Assembly (NCBI RefSeq): GCF_041914405.1
Contig: NZ_JAYSDK010000003.1
Location: forward strand, 1 to 64,000
Source: Zoogloea sp041914405
Lineage (GTDB): Bacteria; Pseudomonadota; Gammaproteobacteria; Burkholderiales; Rhodocyclaceae
Reading direction: 5' to 3'
Length of the DNA stretch: 64,000 bases
Part shown: positions 26,690 through 35,714 of the stretch, piece by piece
Layout: every line of letters starts with the position of its first letter
Numbering within the stretch: the stretch's first letter is position 1
The notes under the pieces: generated by a model
What the model saw: the letters and a program-made list of their open reading frames with translations, nothing else
Database searches by the model: none
Told to the model about the DNA's origin: nothing
Position numbers and translations under genes: made by a program

Positions 26690-28162
26690 ATGCGATACAC
26701 CGACCTGCGGGATTTCATCAGCCAACTGGAGCGTCTCGGCGAGCTCAAGCGGATCAAGACTGAAGTCGATCCGCACCTGGAAATGACGGAGATCTGCGAC
26801 CGCGTGCTGCGAGCAGGCGGTCCGGCGATCCTCTTCGAGAACCCCAAGGGCCATCGCGTGCCGGTGCTGGCCAATCTGTTCGGCACACCGCAGCGGGTGG
26901 CGCTGGGAATGGGCGAGAGCGGGGAGGACTGGCAGGGGGCCTTGCGCGAGGTCGGCAAGCTGCTGGCCTTCCTGAAGGAGCCGGAGCCGCCGAAGGGTCT
27001 CAAGGACGCGTGGGACAAGCTGCCCGTATTCCGTCAGGTGCTCAACATGTCGCCGAAGACGGTGTCGTCGGCCCCCTGCCAGGAGGTGGTGAAGGAAGGC
27101 AAGGACGTGGATCTCGCCGACCTGCCGATCCAGCATTGCTGGCCGGGTGATGTGGCGCCGCTGATCACCTGGGGCCTAGTGGTGACCCGCGGCCCCAACA
27201 AGACCCGCCAGAACCTGGGCATCTACCGCCAGCAGGTGCTCGGATCCAACAAGGTCATCATGCGCTGGCTGGCCCATCGTGGCGGTGCGCTGGATTTCCG
27301 CGACCACCAACTGGCGAATCCGGGTCAGCCCTTCCCGGTGGCGGTGGTGCTTGGCTGCGATCCGGCGACTATCCTCGGCGCGGTGACGCCGGTGCCGGAC
27401 AGCCTGTCTGAATACCAGTTCGCCGGCCTCTTGCGCGGCGCCAAGACCGAGTTGGTGAAATGCCTGGGCTCCGACCTGCAGGTGCCGGCTTCCGCCGAGA
27501 TCGTGCTGGAAGGCGTGATCCATCCCGGAGAAACAGCCCTCGAAGGGCCTTACGGCGATCACACCGGTTACTACAACGAGCAGGCCGAGTTTCCGGTGTT
27601 CACCATCGAGCGCATTACCAGCCGGCGCGACCCGATCTACCACAGCACCTACACCGGCAAGCCGCCCGACGAGCCGGCGATGCTGGGTCTGGCCCTCAAT
27701 GAGGTCTTCGTGCCGCTACTGCAGAAGCAGTTCACCGAGATCGTCGACTTCTATCTGCCGCCGGAGGGCTGTTCGTACCGGCTGGCCGTGGTCAGCATAA
27801 AGAAGCAGTATCCGGGGCACGCCAAGCGCGTGATGTTCGGCATCTGGAGCTTCCTGCGTCAGTTCATGTACACCAAGTTCATCATCGTGGTGGACGACGA
27901 TGTGAACATCCGTGACTGGAAGGAAGTGATCTGGGCGCTGACCACTCGCATGGATGCGACGCGGGACACCACGCTGGTGGATAACACGCCGATCGATTAC
28001 CTGGATTTCGCCAGTCCGGTCGCCGGGCTGGGTTCGAAGATGGGCCTCGATGCGACCAACAAGTGGCCGGGCGAGACCCAGCGGGAATGGGGGACGCCTA
28101 TTGTCATGGACGCGGCCATCAAGGCGCGGGTCGATGCCATGTGGAGCGAGCTGGGGCTCTGA
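26690..28162 (+). CDS. ubiD: UbiD-family 4-hydroxy-3-polyprenylbenzoate decarboxylase
   Basis: 490 residues, full length for UbiD. It is a prenylated-FMN-dependent, reversible decarboxylase of ubiquinone synthesis. Family stretches are MRYTDLRDFISQLERLGELKRI, GPAILFENPKGHRVPVLANLFGT, QHCWPGDVAPLITWGLVVTRGP, EGPYGDHTGYYNEQ, and YHSTYTGKPPDEPAMLG. The last matches UbiD rather than the AroY/FdcA-type paralogues. The required UbiX flavin prenyltransferase is not in the window. The gene seems to be transcribed alone after tolC. Confidence 0.96.
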   Translation: MRYTDLRDFISQLERLGELKRIKTEVDPHLEMTEICDRVLRAGGPAILFENPKGHRVPVLANLFGTPQRVALGMGESGEDWQGALREVGKLLAFLKEPEPPKGLKDAWDKLPVFRQVLNMSPKTVSSAPCQEVVKEGKDVDLADLPIQHCWPGDVAPLITWGLVVTRGPNKTRQNLGIYRQQVLGSNKVIMRWLAHRGGALDFRDHQLANPGQPFPVAVVLGCDPATILGAVTPVPDSLSEYQFAGLLRGAKTELVKCLGSDLQVPASAEIVLEGVIHPGETALEGPYGDHTGYYNEQAEFPVFTIERITSRRDPIYHSTYTGKPPDEPAMLGLALNEVFVPLLQKQFTEIVDFYLPPEGCSYRLAVVSIKKQYPGHAKRVMFGIWSFLRQFMYTKFIIVVDDDVNIRDWKEVIWALTTRMDATRDTTLVDNTPIDYLDFASPVAGLGSKMGLDATNKWPGETQREWGTPIVMDAAIKARVDAMWSELGL

Positions 28163-28203
28163 CGGTCAGCCGCCGTTCCGTGGGCTGGATTGCCGCCCGT
28201 CTT

Positions 28204-28689
28204 TCAGGCGGCCGCGCTCGCCATCTCGTGGTGGCCGGTGTCCACCAGCAGGTCGTTGGCGGTCAGCGCGAAATCCTTCCATGCGGCGGCCAGCTCCCGG
28301 CGCATTTCCAGCTGGTAGACCACGCTGGGCAGGTGCTCTTCGGCAAAGTTGGAGATTGCGCAGGAGCTGCGGTTGAAGCGTAGCGCGTCGTCCAGCAGGG
28401 CTTCGCAAAAGCCCTGGAAGGGCTCCAGGATGCGTAGTGTAAGCTCCGACCAGCCGCGCTCCACGCGGACGCCACGGCTGTCGAAGGGCAGTTCGTAAAG
28501 CATTTCCAGCGCTTCGCGGAAGAGCGCTGCGGCCGTGTCGAGAATGGCCTGCTGGGTCAGGTGCTGGCGCCGCTGGGCCGACAGGTTGCGATGCAGGGTG
28601 ATCCGGTAGCGGTCGAAGCTCTGCTTGCGCTGCTTGGCTACCCAGGCGGCAAAGCGGGCGACGCACAGGTCGTTGGTTCCGATGCTCAT
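28204..28689 (-). CDS. Uncharacterised helical protein paired with an amine-oxidase-like flavoprotein
   Basis: 161 residues, predicted mostly alpha-helical, with no signal peptide or membrane segment. Notable stretches are FAAWVAKQRKQSFDRYRITLHRNLS and ILEPFQGFCEALLDDALRF; it has three cysteines. I do not recognise the family. The gene starts 6 bases after the stop of the flavoprotein gene, so the two are almost certainly an operon, and it may be a subunit or accessory of that enzyme. Good codon usage and spacing support a real gene. Confidence 0.75.
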   Translation of the reverse strand: MSIGTNDLCVARFAAWVAKQRKQSFDRYRITLHRNLSAQRRQHLTQQAILDTAAALFREALEMLYELPFDSRGVRVERGWSELTLRILEPFQGFCEALLDDALRFNRSSCAISNFAEEHLPSVVYQLEMRRELAAAWKDFALTANDLLVDTGHHEMASAAA

Positions 28690-28695
28690 GGTGTT

Positions 28696-29793
28696 TCAGT
28701 TCATCAGGGCCCGGTCGAGGGCCAGTTCCTTGAGGATGCGGCCGGCTGCCTCAAGGGCGCCTTCCATGTAGCCGCCACCGTAGCCGGCTGTTTCCGAGCC
28801 GCCGAAGTAGAGCTTGTCGTTCCAGTGCGAGAGACGGAGGGCTCGGTTCCCGTATTCGGGGTGACCGTCCGGCGGGGTTTGGTCGAGGAGGCTGCAGGTA
28901 TAGGCTTCTGATGACCAGTCCTGGATGAACGGCGTGCTGCGCTCGGCGGCGGCGCCAAACAGTTGCACCAGTTGGCTGCGCACAAGCATCGGAAGGCCGC
29001 TGCGGAAGGATTCCCGCAGGGCCGGCGGCAGTGCGACGAAGCCGCCCAGGGCGGTGCGGCCGGCCGGCTCGTCACTGGCATCGAAGACCTCGGCCAGCGC
29101 CGCCTGCGGGTGGGTGATGAAGGCGTTGCCGGTGTGGCCGGCGTCACGCCAGAAGGGGCGTTCGAAGCCGCAGATAGCCTTGGCACTGCCGGCCATCCAG
29201 GTGGGTGTGTCGCGCAGGACCTGGCGCAGCGGTGCGGCTAGGGCTGGCGAGAAATCCACTCTTTCTTCGAGCAGGCGCGGCGGGACGGCCAGCGCCACAT
29301 GACGAGCGCGCACGGTGACGGGTTCGTAACCGCGGAGAAAATTCAGCTCCACGTGATCGCCGCAGTTGCGGACGGCCATCAGCACGTGCCCGAAATGCAG
29401 GCTGTGGCGGGGCAGGCGTTTGGCGAGGGCGGTGACCAGCGCGCCGAGGCCGCCGGACACGCGGCGGGCACCACCGTGGACCGGACCCGCGGACAGGGTG
29501 GTTGGGCCGGTGCCGGGATCCTTGAGATGGAGCAGAGTTTCTCCGTCGGTCTGGGCGAACTGCTTCAGCCCGAGGTCGGCGATCAGTCGGGTGATGCGGG
29601 GCTGGCTGTCTGGCCAGAACCAGGTGGGACCCAGGTCGGCGGGCAGCCCTGGGGTCGCCGCGTCGCTGGACAGGATGCGGCCGCCAAGACGCGTGCGGGC
29701 TTCGAACAGGGCGAAGTCTTCGCCGCGCGAGGCGAGGCCATTGGCGACTGCCAGTCCGCATAAGCCGCCGCCAACTATGACCGTATCCAACAT
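28696..29793 (-). CDS. FAD-dependent amine-oxidase-like flavoprotein
   Basis: 365 residues from the ATG at 29793, preceded by CCGGAGCAAC. The N-terminal FAD dinucleotide motif is VIVGGGLCGLAVANGLASRG, then FEARTRLGGRILS (the GG-doublet motif of the monoamine oxidase/phytoene desaturase superfamily). The C-terminal YFGGSETAGYGGGYMEGALEAAGRI matches the flavin-binding end of flavin monoamine oxidases. HFGHVLMAVRNCGDHVEL and RARHVALAVPPRLL lie in the middle. It oxidises an amine or desaturates a substrate; which one is unknown. Co-transcribed with the 161-residue unknown protein. Confidence 0.9.
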   Translation of the reverse strand: MLDTVIVGGGLCGLAVANGLASRGEDFALFEARTRLGGRILSSDAATPGLPADLGPTWFWPDSQPRITRLIADLGLKQFAQTDGETLLHLKDPGTGPTTLSAGPVHGGARRVSGGLGALVTALAKRLPRHSLHFGHVLMAVRNCGDHVELNFLRGYEPVTVRARHVALAVPPRLLEERVDFSPALAAPLRQVLRDTPTWMAGSAKAICGFERPFWRDAGHTGNAFITHPQAALAEVFDASDEPAGRTALGGFVALPPALRESFRSGLPMLVRSQLVQLFGAAAERSTPFIQDWSSEAYTCSLLDQTPPDGHPEYGNRALRLSHWNDKLYFGGSETAGYGGGYMEGALEAAGRILKELALDRALMN

Positions 29794-30009
29794 GCTGTTG
29801 CTCCGGATGATCGTTATGGCGGCATGATCAGCAAACTTCGTTCCATCTCCCCAGGGCAACAGTGATTCATTGTTAAGTGCATGAATCTAAAAAATTTGTT
29901 TCCCGTCGATGCCTTCATTAAAACCATGTTGATATGTCGGTTTTATGTCTGCGGGAGGCATTCCCGCACCGTTGTAGGTTGACGCGCTTTTCCGATTGGT
30001 GCGCGAATG

Positions 30010-30594
30010 TCATGTTCCGCCATACACCCGACGGAATGTCAGGTTGAGGCGCGGACTCATGACGCAAGGATCCTCGAGGACGGCGTGTTCCCATTTCTGT
30101 TGGAAAGGGGAGTCCATGACCAGCAGGGTGCCGGCGGGAAGGGCGATGTGCCGGGCTTCGCCCTGGGGGCGCGGCCGGACCGAGAAGCGGCGAGTGGCGC
30201 CTAGGCTCAGGGAGGCAATGGCCGGGTCTGGCCCCAGATCGGGTTCGTCGTCGGCGTGCCAGCCTACGGAATCCTGGCCGTCACGGTAGAGGTTGAGCAG
30301 GACCGCGTTGAAGTGCAGTCCCGAAATCTGTTGGATTTGTTCGCGCAGGGCCTGCAGCGTCGGTGTCCATGCATGGGAATTGTGCAGGTTGTCCGCGTAG
30401 CGGTAGTCGATGCCGGGATCCGCATACCAGGCCTGCAGTCGGGGCAGTGAGAAGCGTCGCCCGGCGGCAAGGTAGCAGCCATCGTTCCACTGCGTTTCGG
30501 TGAGCAGGCTGTGGAACAGCCGATCAGCGTCGTTCTCTTCGAAGATCCGACCAATGCGTAGCTGCGGGAGGGACGGCGTCGAACTGATCAGCAT
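30010..30594 (-). CDS. alkB: AlkB-like 2-oxoglutarate/Fe(II)-dependent dioxygenase
   Basis: 194 residues. The iron ligands are H and D in WHADDEPDLG and H in WEHAVLE; the 2-oxoglutarate-binding Arg lies in RLNLTFR at the C-terminus. NAVLLNLYRDGQDSVG and IASLSLGATRRF are the usual AlkB core. This shorter form matches the ALKBH2/3-like bacterial group that reverses N-alkyl lesions (1-methyladenine, 3-methylcytosine) in DNA or RNA. It follows the Fe-S protein gene by only 4 bases, an unexpected pairing for a repair enzyme. No Ada gene is nearby. Confidence 0.94.
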   Translation of the reverse strand: MLISSTPSLPQLRIGRIFEENDADRLFHSLLTETQWNDGCYLAAGRRFSLPRLQAWYADPGIDYRYADNLHNSHAWTPTLQALREQIQQISGLHFNAVLLNLYRDGQDSVGWHADDEPDLGPDPAIASLSLGATRRFSVRPRPQGEARHIALPAGTLLVMDSPFQQKWEHAVLEDPCVMSPRLNLTFRRVYGGT

Positions 30595-30598
30595 GCGC

Positions 30599-31933
30599 TC
30601 AGGTCAGTGCGCGTTCGAGCAGGATGGCCACGTGTTGGGCCTGTCGCCCGGCCCCTTCGAGGATCTGGTGCCGGCAGGAGAAGCCATTGGCGAGCACGGC
30701 GGCGTCGGGGGCCCTGCGCAGTGCCGGCAGGAGATCCAGTTCGGCCATCTGCAGGGAGATGTCGCGGTGTTCGGCGTCGAGGCCAAAGCTGCCAGCCATG
30801 CCGCAGCAACTGCTCTCGATGAACTCGAACTCGAAGTCGGGAATCAGGCGCAGCACTTTGCGCAGGGACTTCATCGCGCCAACTGCCTTCTGGTGGCAAT
30901 GGCCGTGCACCAGGGTCTTGCCGCCTGGCAGGGGCTTCAGTTCAAGTTGCAGGTGCTTGCGGTCGTGTTCGCGGGCGATGAATTCCTCGAAAAGGTAGAC
31001 CTGCTTGGCGAGCTTCTCCGCGTCGCTGCCGAGGCCCAGTTTGAGGTGATCGTCGCGCAGGGACAGGATGCAGGAAGGCTCCAGCCCGACGATGGGGGTG
31101 CCCGCCTCCAGGGCCGGGCGCAGCGCCGCGTGCATGCGGCTGGCTTCGGCGCGGGCCGCGTCGACCTGGCCGAGGGACAGATAGGTGCGGCCGCAGCACA
31201 GGGGCCTTGAGGGGTGGCTATCGTCGGCGCTGGGTTCTAGGCTGGTGACACGGTAGCCGGCGGCCGTCAGGACGGTGTGGGCGGCTTGTGCGATCTCCGG
31301 CTCGAAGTGACGGGCGAAGGTGTCCACGAGAAGGATCACTTCCCGTCCGTCAGGATTGCTGGCGACAGGGGGGCGGTAGGCTTGCGGGCTGGGTTCAGGC
31401 AGCCTGCGCCGGGCGGAGATGCCCAGCCAGCGCTCACCGAGGTTGGCCAGCAGGGGCAGGCGGTTACGCAGTCGCACCAACTGGCGCAAGATCTGGCGGT
31501 GGTTCAGCAGCCGGGGTAGCGAGGCGAAGAGTGTGTCCCGGCGTGGTGTGCCGAGGGCCAGGTTGCGTTGGGCCTGGTATTCAATCTTGATGGCTGCCAT
31601 GTCCACCTGATTGGCGCATTCGCGCTTGCAGCCCTTGCAGCCGACGCACAGGTCCATCGCGGTGGCCAGCCGCTCGTCGCCGAAGGGCGCGTCGCCCAGT
31701 TCGCCATTGAGGGCCGCCTTCAGCAGCAGTACCCGTCCCCCCGGGGACTGGCCGGGCGCGTCGGTGGCACGGAAGCTGGGGCACATGACGCCCTTCGGCT
31801 TGCGCTGGCACAGGCGGTCGTTGATGCAGACCGCGACCGCCTTGGCAAAATCGCCACCACTGGCCGGTATCCCGGCATAGGCGTCGCCCTGCCCGGCGGT
31901 TTCATAAGATGACCAATCCAGTTGATGTTTCAT
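30599..31933 (-). CDS. Stand-alone Fe-S oxidoreductase with two CCG domains (glycolate/D-lactate dehydrogenase subunit type)
   Basis: 444 residues from the ATG at 31933, which has a GGAGAGAG ribosome binding site; an ATG at 31963 is also in frame. The N-terminal half has two ferredoxin-type motifs: CINDRLCQRKPKGVMCPSF and CVGCKGCKRECANQVDM. The C-terminal half has paired cysteine-rich domains with CCGRTY and CCGMAG, and HCHQKAVG between them. This equals the C-terminal part of YdiJ-like FAD/Fe-S dehydrogenases without the FAD domain. It probably relays electrons from a separate flavoprotein subunit, not visible here, to quinones. A palindrome CTCTCCGT-A-ACGGAGAG covers the ribosome binding site. 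Confidence 0.85.
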   Translation of the reverse strand: MKHQLDWSSYETAGQGDAYAGIPASGGDFAKAVAVCINDRLCQRKPKGVMCPSFRATDAPGQSPGGRVLLLKAALNGELGDAPFGDERLATAMDLCVGCKGCKRECANQVDMAAIKIEYQAQRNLALGTPRRDTLFASLPRLLNHRQILRQLVRLRNRLPLLANLGERWLGISARRRLPEPSPQAYRPPVASNPDGREVILLVDTFARHFEPEIAQAAHTVLTAAGYRVTSLEPSADDSHPSRPLCCGRTYLSLGQVDAARAEASRMHAALRPALEAGTPIVGLEPSCILSLRDDHLKLGLGSDAEKLAKQVYLFEEFIAREHDRKHLQLELKPLPGGKTLVHGHCHQKAVGAMKSLRKVLRLIPDFEFEFIESSCCGMAGSFGLDAEHRDISLQMAELDLLPALRRAPDAAVLANGFSCRHQILEGAGRQAQHVAILLERALT

Positions 31934-32051
31934 CACTCTCTCCGTAACGGAGAGAGTAAGCAAACCGGGTGCCAGAGGTCTTTCTTATAAAGATCAGTAC
32001 TTTGTGTGTGGTGTCTGTGTCGCGTCTACGACAATTGGGCAGGGGGCGGGT

Positions 32052-33215
32052 TCAGGCAACGTGCCAGCGGTTGCCACCGGCGCCCTTGGCCGTGTACATG
32101 GCCTGGTCGGCGAGGGCGAGCAGGTGGTTCAGATCGTAGCCATTGTCGGGGTAGCAGGCCACGCCGATGCTGATTCCCAGGCGGCAGCCGGGAAAGTTGC
32201 CACTGGGCAGGGCCACCACGGTGGCGATGAGGCGCTCGCAGAACAGCGCGATATCCTTGTCCCCGTGCAGGGCGGGGCACAACATCACGAACTCGTCGCC
32301 GCCAATCCGAGCAACGATGTCGGTAGCCCGTGCGGCGGTCTCGAAGCTGTCGGCGAGGCTGATCAGGATCTGGTCACCCGCCAGGTGGCCGAAGTTGTCG
32401 TTGATCGGTTTGAAGCCGTCCAGGTCAAGCATCAGCAGCGTGCCGGACTGGGCGTCGATGGCGGCGCGGGACAGAATCCCTTCCGCAGCCTCGACGAAGG
32501 CCTTGCGGTTGGCGATGCCGGTCAATGGGTCGTGACGCGCCATTTCCCGCCAGCGGCGGCTGTCGGCTTCCACGCTGCGGTACTTGCCGAGCATGCCAAA
32601 GATGATCAGCAGGAAATTGGCGAGGGCCAGCACGAAGGCGCCGGTCTGGATGCCCCGTAGTTCGCGGGTGCGATGCACTGATTCCTGTTCGAGCTCCGAG
32701 GTGAGGGTGTTCATCAGGCCAAGGATCTCCCGATTGTGGCGCACCATGTAGTCCGCCGCAAAACTCAGTTCGCCGGCGTCGGGGGGGCGCGACTGGTTGG
32801 CCGAGGCGGCGATATGTTCCAGTGGTGCGATCAGCTTGCGTGCCGTGGCAACCGCGCCTGCCCCGGCGCCGTGGACCCTGTCCAGCTCCAGCAGCCGGCC
32901 ATCGCCGCCCAGGGTGTCGCCGCCGTCGGAAAATGCATTCAGGGTGCGACGGAACAGGTCGAATGCCTCGCTGAACTCTTGGCGGGCGGCATCGACATTT
33001 CCGTTGCCGGTGGTGGCCAACAACAGGGCCTTGGTGGTCTGTTGCGACAGCATCCGCTGGCGGCCAGCCAGGTTGATGGCCACCGCGTCACGGGCGACCT
33101 GATCGGCAATCCACAGGTTGATCAGCAGTACGGTCAGATCGAGGGCCACGAACATCACGATGGCAGCCATCAGGCGGCGGGGCGATCCAAGCAGGGCGCT
33201 TACCGGAATTGGCAT
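32052..33215 (-). CDS. Membrane diguanylate cyclase with a PilJ/NarX-like sensor domain
   Basis: 387 residues. TM1 is near 15-37 and TM2 near 197-217. Between them lies a four-helix periplasmic domain beginning NLAGRQRMLSQQTTKALLL, the signature of the type IV pili methyl-accepting chemotaxis transducer/NarX-like sensor family. The catalytic domain has ARHDPLTGIANRKAF, DLDGFKPINDNFGHLAGDQ and an intact GGDEF. RATD at the canonical distance before GGDEF forms an intact product-inhibition I-site. It makes cyclic di-GMP, possibly controlling flagellar motility or exopolysaccharide in this organism. Monocistronic. Confidence 0.94.
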   Translation of the reverse strand: MPIPVSALLGSPRRLMAAIVMFVALDLTVLLINLWIADQVARDAVAINLAGRQRMLSQQTTKALLLATTGNGNVDAARQEFSEAFDLFRRTLNAFSDGGDTLGGDGRLLELDRVHGAGAGAVATARKLIAPLEHIAASANQSRPPDAGELSFAADYMVRHNREILGLMNTLTSELEQESVHRTRELRGIQTGAFVLALANFLLIIFGMLGKYRSVEADSRRWREMARHDPLTGIANRKAFVEAAEGILSRAAIDAQSGTLLMLDLDGFKPINDNFGHLAGDQILISLADSFETAARATDIVARIGGDEFVMLCPALHGDKDIALFCERLIATVVALPSGNFPGCRLGISIGVACYPDNGYDLNHLLALADQAMYTAKGAGGNRWHVA

Positions 33216-33334
33216 GAATCCTGTCCTTCGTGCGTTCGGGACGGCCGGTGGGTACTGGGGAATACTGGGTGAATTATCGTCAACGAATGCCTATTTTGAA
33301 GCGTGCCATTCGGGTAATGCGACCGCGGGCGGCA

Positions 33335-33367
33335 AAAAATGAAAATGCGGCCCGGATGGGCCGCATT
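33335..33367 (-). terminator. Rho-independent terminator of pgk
   Basis: On the minus strand AATGCGGCCC, loop ATCC, GGGCCGCATT (33367-33344), followed by TTCATTTTTTGCC. It has a 10-bp perfect stem and a T-rich tail, and lies 24 bases after the pgk stop. Confidence 0.88.
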
Positions 33368-33390
33368 CAGGCATGCACTGGGAGATGCGC

Positions 33391-34575
33391 TCAGTCGTTG
33401 TAGCGAGCCTCAAGTGCAGCGATGGCCGGCAGGGTCTTGCCTTCAAGGAACTCCAGGAAGGCGCCACCACCGGTCGAGATGTAGCCCACGTCGTCGGCGA
33501 TGTGGAACTTGGCGATGGCAGCCAGGGTGTCACCGCCGCCGGCGATGGAGAAGGCCTCGGAGTGGGCGATGGCGGAGGCCATCATCTTGGTGCCGCCAGC
33601 GAACTGGGGCAGTTCAAAGACGCCAACCGGGCCGTTCCAGACCACGGTGCCGGCATTGGCGATGATTTGGGACAGCTTGGCAGCTGCCTTCGGGCCGACG
33701 TCGAGGATGCGGTCGTGGGGGCCGACGTCATCGACGGAGACCTTGTTGGCGCGGGCCATGGCGGACACTTCGTCGGCGACGACGACGTCTTCGGGCAGCG
33801 GCACTTCAGCGCCGCGGGCCTTCATGATGTCCATGATGGCCTGGGCTTCCTTGACCAGTTCGGGTTCGGCCAGGGATTCGCCGATGCGCTTGCCGGAGGC
33901 CAGCAGGAAGGTGTTGGCGATGCCGCCGCCGACGATCAGCTGGTCAACCTTGTCGGCCAGCGACTTCAGGATGGTCAGCTTGGAGGACACCTTGGAGCCA
34001 CCGACGATGGCCACCAGCGGGCGGGCCGGGGCATGCAGAGCCTTGCCGAGGGCGTCGATCTCCGCGCCCATCAGGATGCCGGCGCAGGCGACCGGCGCGA
34101 ACTTGGCGATGCCATGGGTGGTGGCTTCGGCGCGGTGGGCGGTGCCGAAGGCGTCATTCACATAGACGTCGCACAGGGCGGCCATCTTTCGTGCGAGCTC
34201 TTCGTTGTCCTTCTTCTCGCCCTTGTTGCAGCGGCAGTTCTCGAGCAGTACGACCTCGCCGGCGGCGACGTCGAAACCGCCGTCCACCCAGTTCTGGATC
34301 AGGCGTACCGGCTTGCCGAGCAACTGACCGAGGCGCACGGCCACCGGCGCCAGCGTGTCATCGGCCTTCAGCTCACCCTCGGTCGGACGACCCAGGTGCG
34401 AGGTGACCATCACTGCCGCACCGCCGTCGAGGGCGTACTTGATGGACGGGATCGAGGCGCGGATGCGGGTGTCTTCGGTGATGTTGCCGGCGTCGTCCTG
34501 GGGCACGTTGAGGTCGGCGCGGATGAAAACCTTCTTGCCCTTGACGTCGAGGTCGGTGAGTTTCTTGACTTGCAT
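33391..34575 (-). CDS. pgk: Phosphoglycerate kinase
   Basis: 394 residues, standard length. Glycolytic/Calvin-cycle enzyme interconverting 1,3-bisphosphoglycerate and 3-phosphoglycerate with ADP/ATP. Signature stretches are KVFIRADLNVPQDD, the basic-patch region VMVTSHLGRPTEGE, RPLVAIVGGSKVSSKL, and the nucleotide-binding end GGGDTLAAIAKF and YISTGGGAFLEFLEG. Third gene of the tkt-gap-pgk series, separated from gap by an intrinsic terminator hairpin, so its level may depend on readthrough or its own promoter. Confidence 0.98.
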   Translation of the reverse strand: MQVKKLTDLDVKGKKVFIRADLNVPQDDAGNITEDTRIRASIPSIKYALDGGAAVMVTSHLGRPTEGELKADDTLAPVAVRLGQLLGKPVRLIQNWVDGGFDVAAGEVVLLENCRCNKGEKKDNEELARKMAALCDVYVNDAFGTAHRAEATTHGIAKFAPVACAGILMGAEIDALGKALHAPARPLVAIVGGSKVSSKLTILKSLADKVDQLIVGGGIANTFLLASGKRIGESLAEPELVKEAQAIMDIMKARGAEVPLPEDVVVADEVSAMARANKVSVDDVGPHDRILDVGPKAAAKLSQIIANAGTVVWNGPVGVFELPQFAGGTKMMASAIAHSEAFSIAGGGDTLAAIAKFHIADDVGYISTGGGAFLEFLEGKTLPAIAALEARYND

Positions 34576-34603
34576 GATGATGTTCTACGTGTCGTCGGAT
34601 GTG

Positions 34604-34629
34604 AAAACGCCCCGCACAGGGCGGGGCGT
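34604..34629 (-). terminator. Intrinsic terminator between gap and pgk
   Basis: On the minus strand ACGCCCCGC, loop CCTGT, GCGGGGCGT (34629-34607), followed by TTTCAC. The 9-bp stem is very stable with a short T-run. It lies 14 bases after the gap stop and ahead of pgk, so it may partially attenuate pgk transcription. Confidence 0.72.
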
Positions 34630-34642
34630 CGATACGGCGGAA

Positions 34643-35671
34643 TTACTTGGCGTTGACGAAGGCACGGGCCGCGTCGAGCATGCGGCAGGAGTAGCCCCAC
34701 TCGTTGTCGTACCAAGCCAGCACCTTGACCAGCACGGAGCCGTCTTCGCCCTTGATGACGCGGGTCTGGGTGGCGTCGAAGGTGGAGGAAACGGTGGTGT
34801 GGTTGAAGTCGGAAGACACCAGCGGCTCGGTGTTGACGGCCAGGATGCCCTTCAGCGGGCCGTTGGCCGCGGCGGTCATCAGCTCGTTGATCTCTTCCTT
34901 GGTGGTGGCGCGCTCGGCGGTGAAGGTGAGATCGACCAGCGAGACGTTGATGGTCGGCACGCGCAGCGCGAAGCCATCGACCTTGCCGGCGAGCTGCGGC
35001 AGCACCAGGCCGACGGCCTTGGCGGCGCCGGTCTTGGTCGGGATGATGTTGGCGGCGGCGGCACGGGCGCGACGCAGATCCTTGTGGCGGACGTCCACGG
35101 TCACCTGGTCGTTGGTGTAGGCGTGGATGGTGGTCATCAGGCCCTGCTTGATGCCGACGCTGTCGGCCAGGATCTTGGCGACCGGGGCCAGGCAGTTGGT
35201 GGTGCAGGATGCGTTGGAGACGACGGTCATGTCGCCCTTCAGGACCTCTTCATTCACACCCATGACGATGGTGGTGTCCACGTCGTCACCGCCGGGGGCG
35301 GAGATCAGCACGCGCTTGGCGCCCTGCTCGAGCAGCGCGGCAGCCTTGGCCTTGGTGGTGTAGGCGCCGGTGCACTCCAGCAGCACGTCCACGCCGTGGG
35401 TGCCCCAGTTCACGCCCTTCGGATCCTTGGTGGAGTAGAACGGGATCTTCTTGCCGTCGATGATGATGACGTTGTCGCCTTCGGTTTCCACGGAGGTGGC
35501 GAAGCGGCCATGGGTGGTGTCGTACTTCAGCAGGTGGGCGTTGGTGGCCAGATCGCCGGAGGCGTTGATGGCGACCACGTCGAACTCGTTTTGCAGACCC
35601 TGCTCGTAAATGGCGCGCAGCGTGCAGCGGCCGATACGACCGAAACCATTGATGGCAACTTTGATGCTCAT
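34643..35671 (-). CDS. gap: Glyceraldehyde-3-phosphate dehydrogenase, type I
   Basis: 342 residues. The NAD(P)-binding N-terminus is IKVAINGFGRIGR; the active site SNASCTTNCLAP holds the nucleophilic Cys, and the catalytic His follows in MTTIHAYTNDQ. WYDNEWGYSCRMLD closes the protein. It acts in glycolysis/gluconeogenesis or, reversed, in the Calvin cycle; cofactor preference was not determined. It lies between transketolase and pgk on the same strand, the usual betaproteobacterial cluster. Confidence 0.98.
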   Translation of the reverse strand: MSIKVAINGFGRIGRCTLRAIYEQGLQNEFDVVAINASGDLATNAHLLKYDTTHGRFATSVETEGDNVIIIDGKKIPFYSTKDPKGVNWGTHGVDVLLECTGAYTTKAKAAALLEQGAKRVLISAPGGDDVDTTIVMGVNEEVLKGDMTVVSNASCTTNCLAPVAKILADSVGIKQGLMTTIHAYTNDQVTVDVRHKDLRRARAAAANIIPTKTGAAKAVGLVLPQLAGKVDGFALRVPTINVSLVDLTFTAERATTKEEINELMTAAANGPLKGILAVNTEPLVSSDFNHTTVSSTFDATQTRVIKGEDGSVLVKVLAWYDNEWGYSCRMLDAARAFVNAK

Positions 35672-35714
35672 CGACTCTTCTCCCTAGTGTAAATGCACGA
35701 AACCGAAACTTCCG

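Noticed and set aside
29951..29967. GCGGGA-GGCAT-TCCCGC hairpin between the flavoprotein and alkB genes
   Set aside because: Short stem with no T-run on either strand; too weak to call a terminator. The rest of this 216-base gap is A+T-rich and holds nothing else that I can support.
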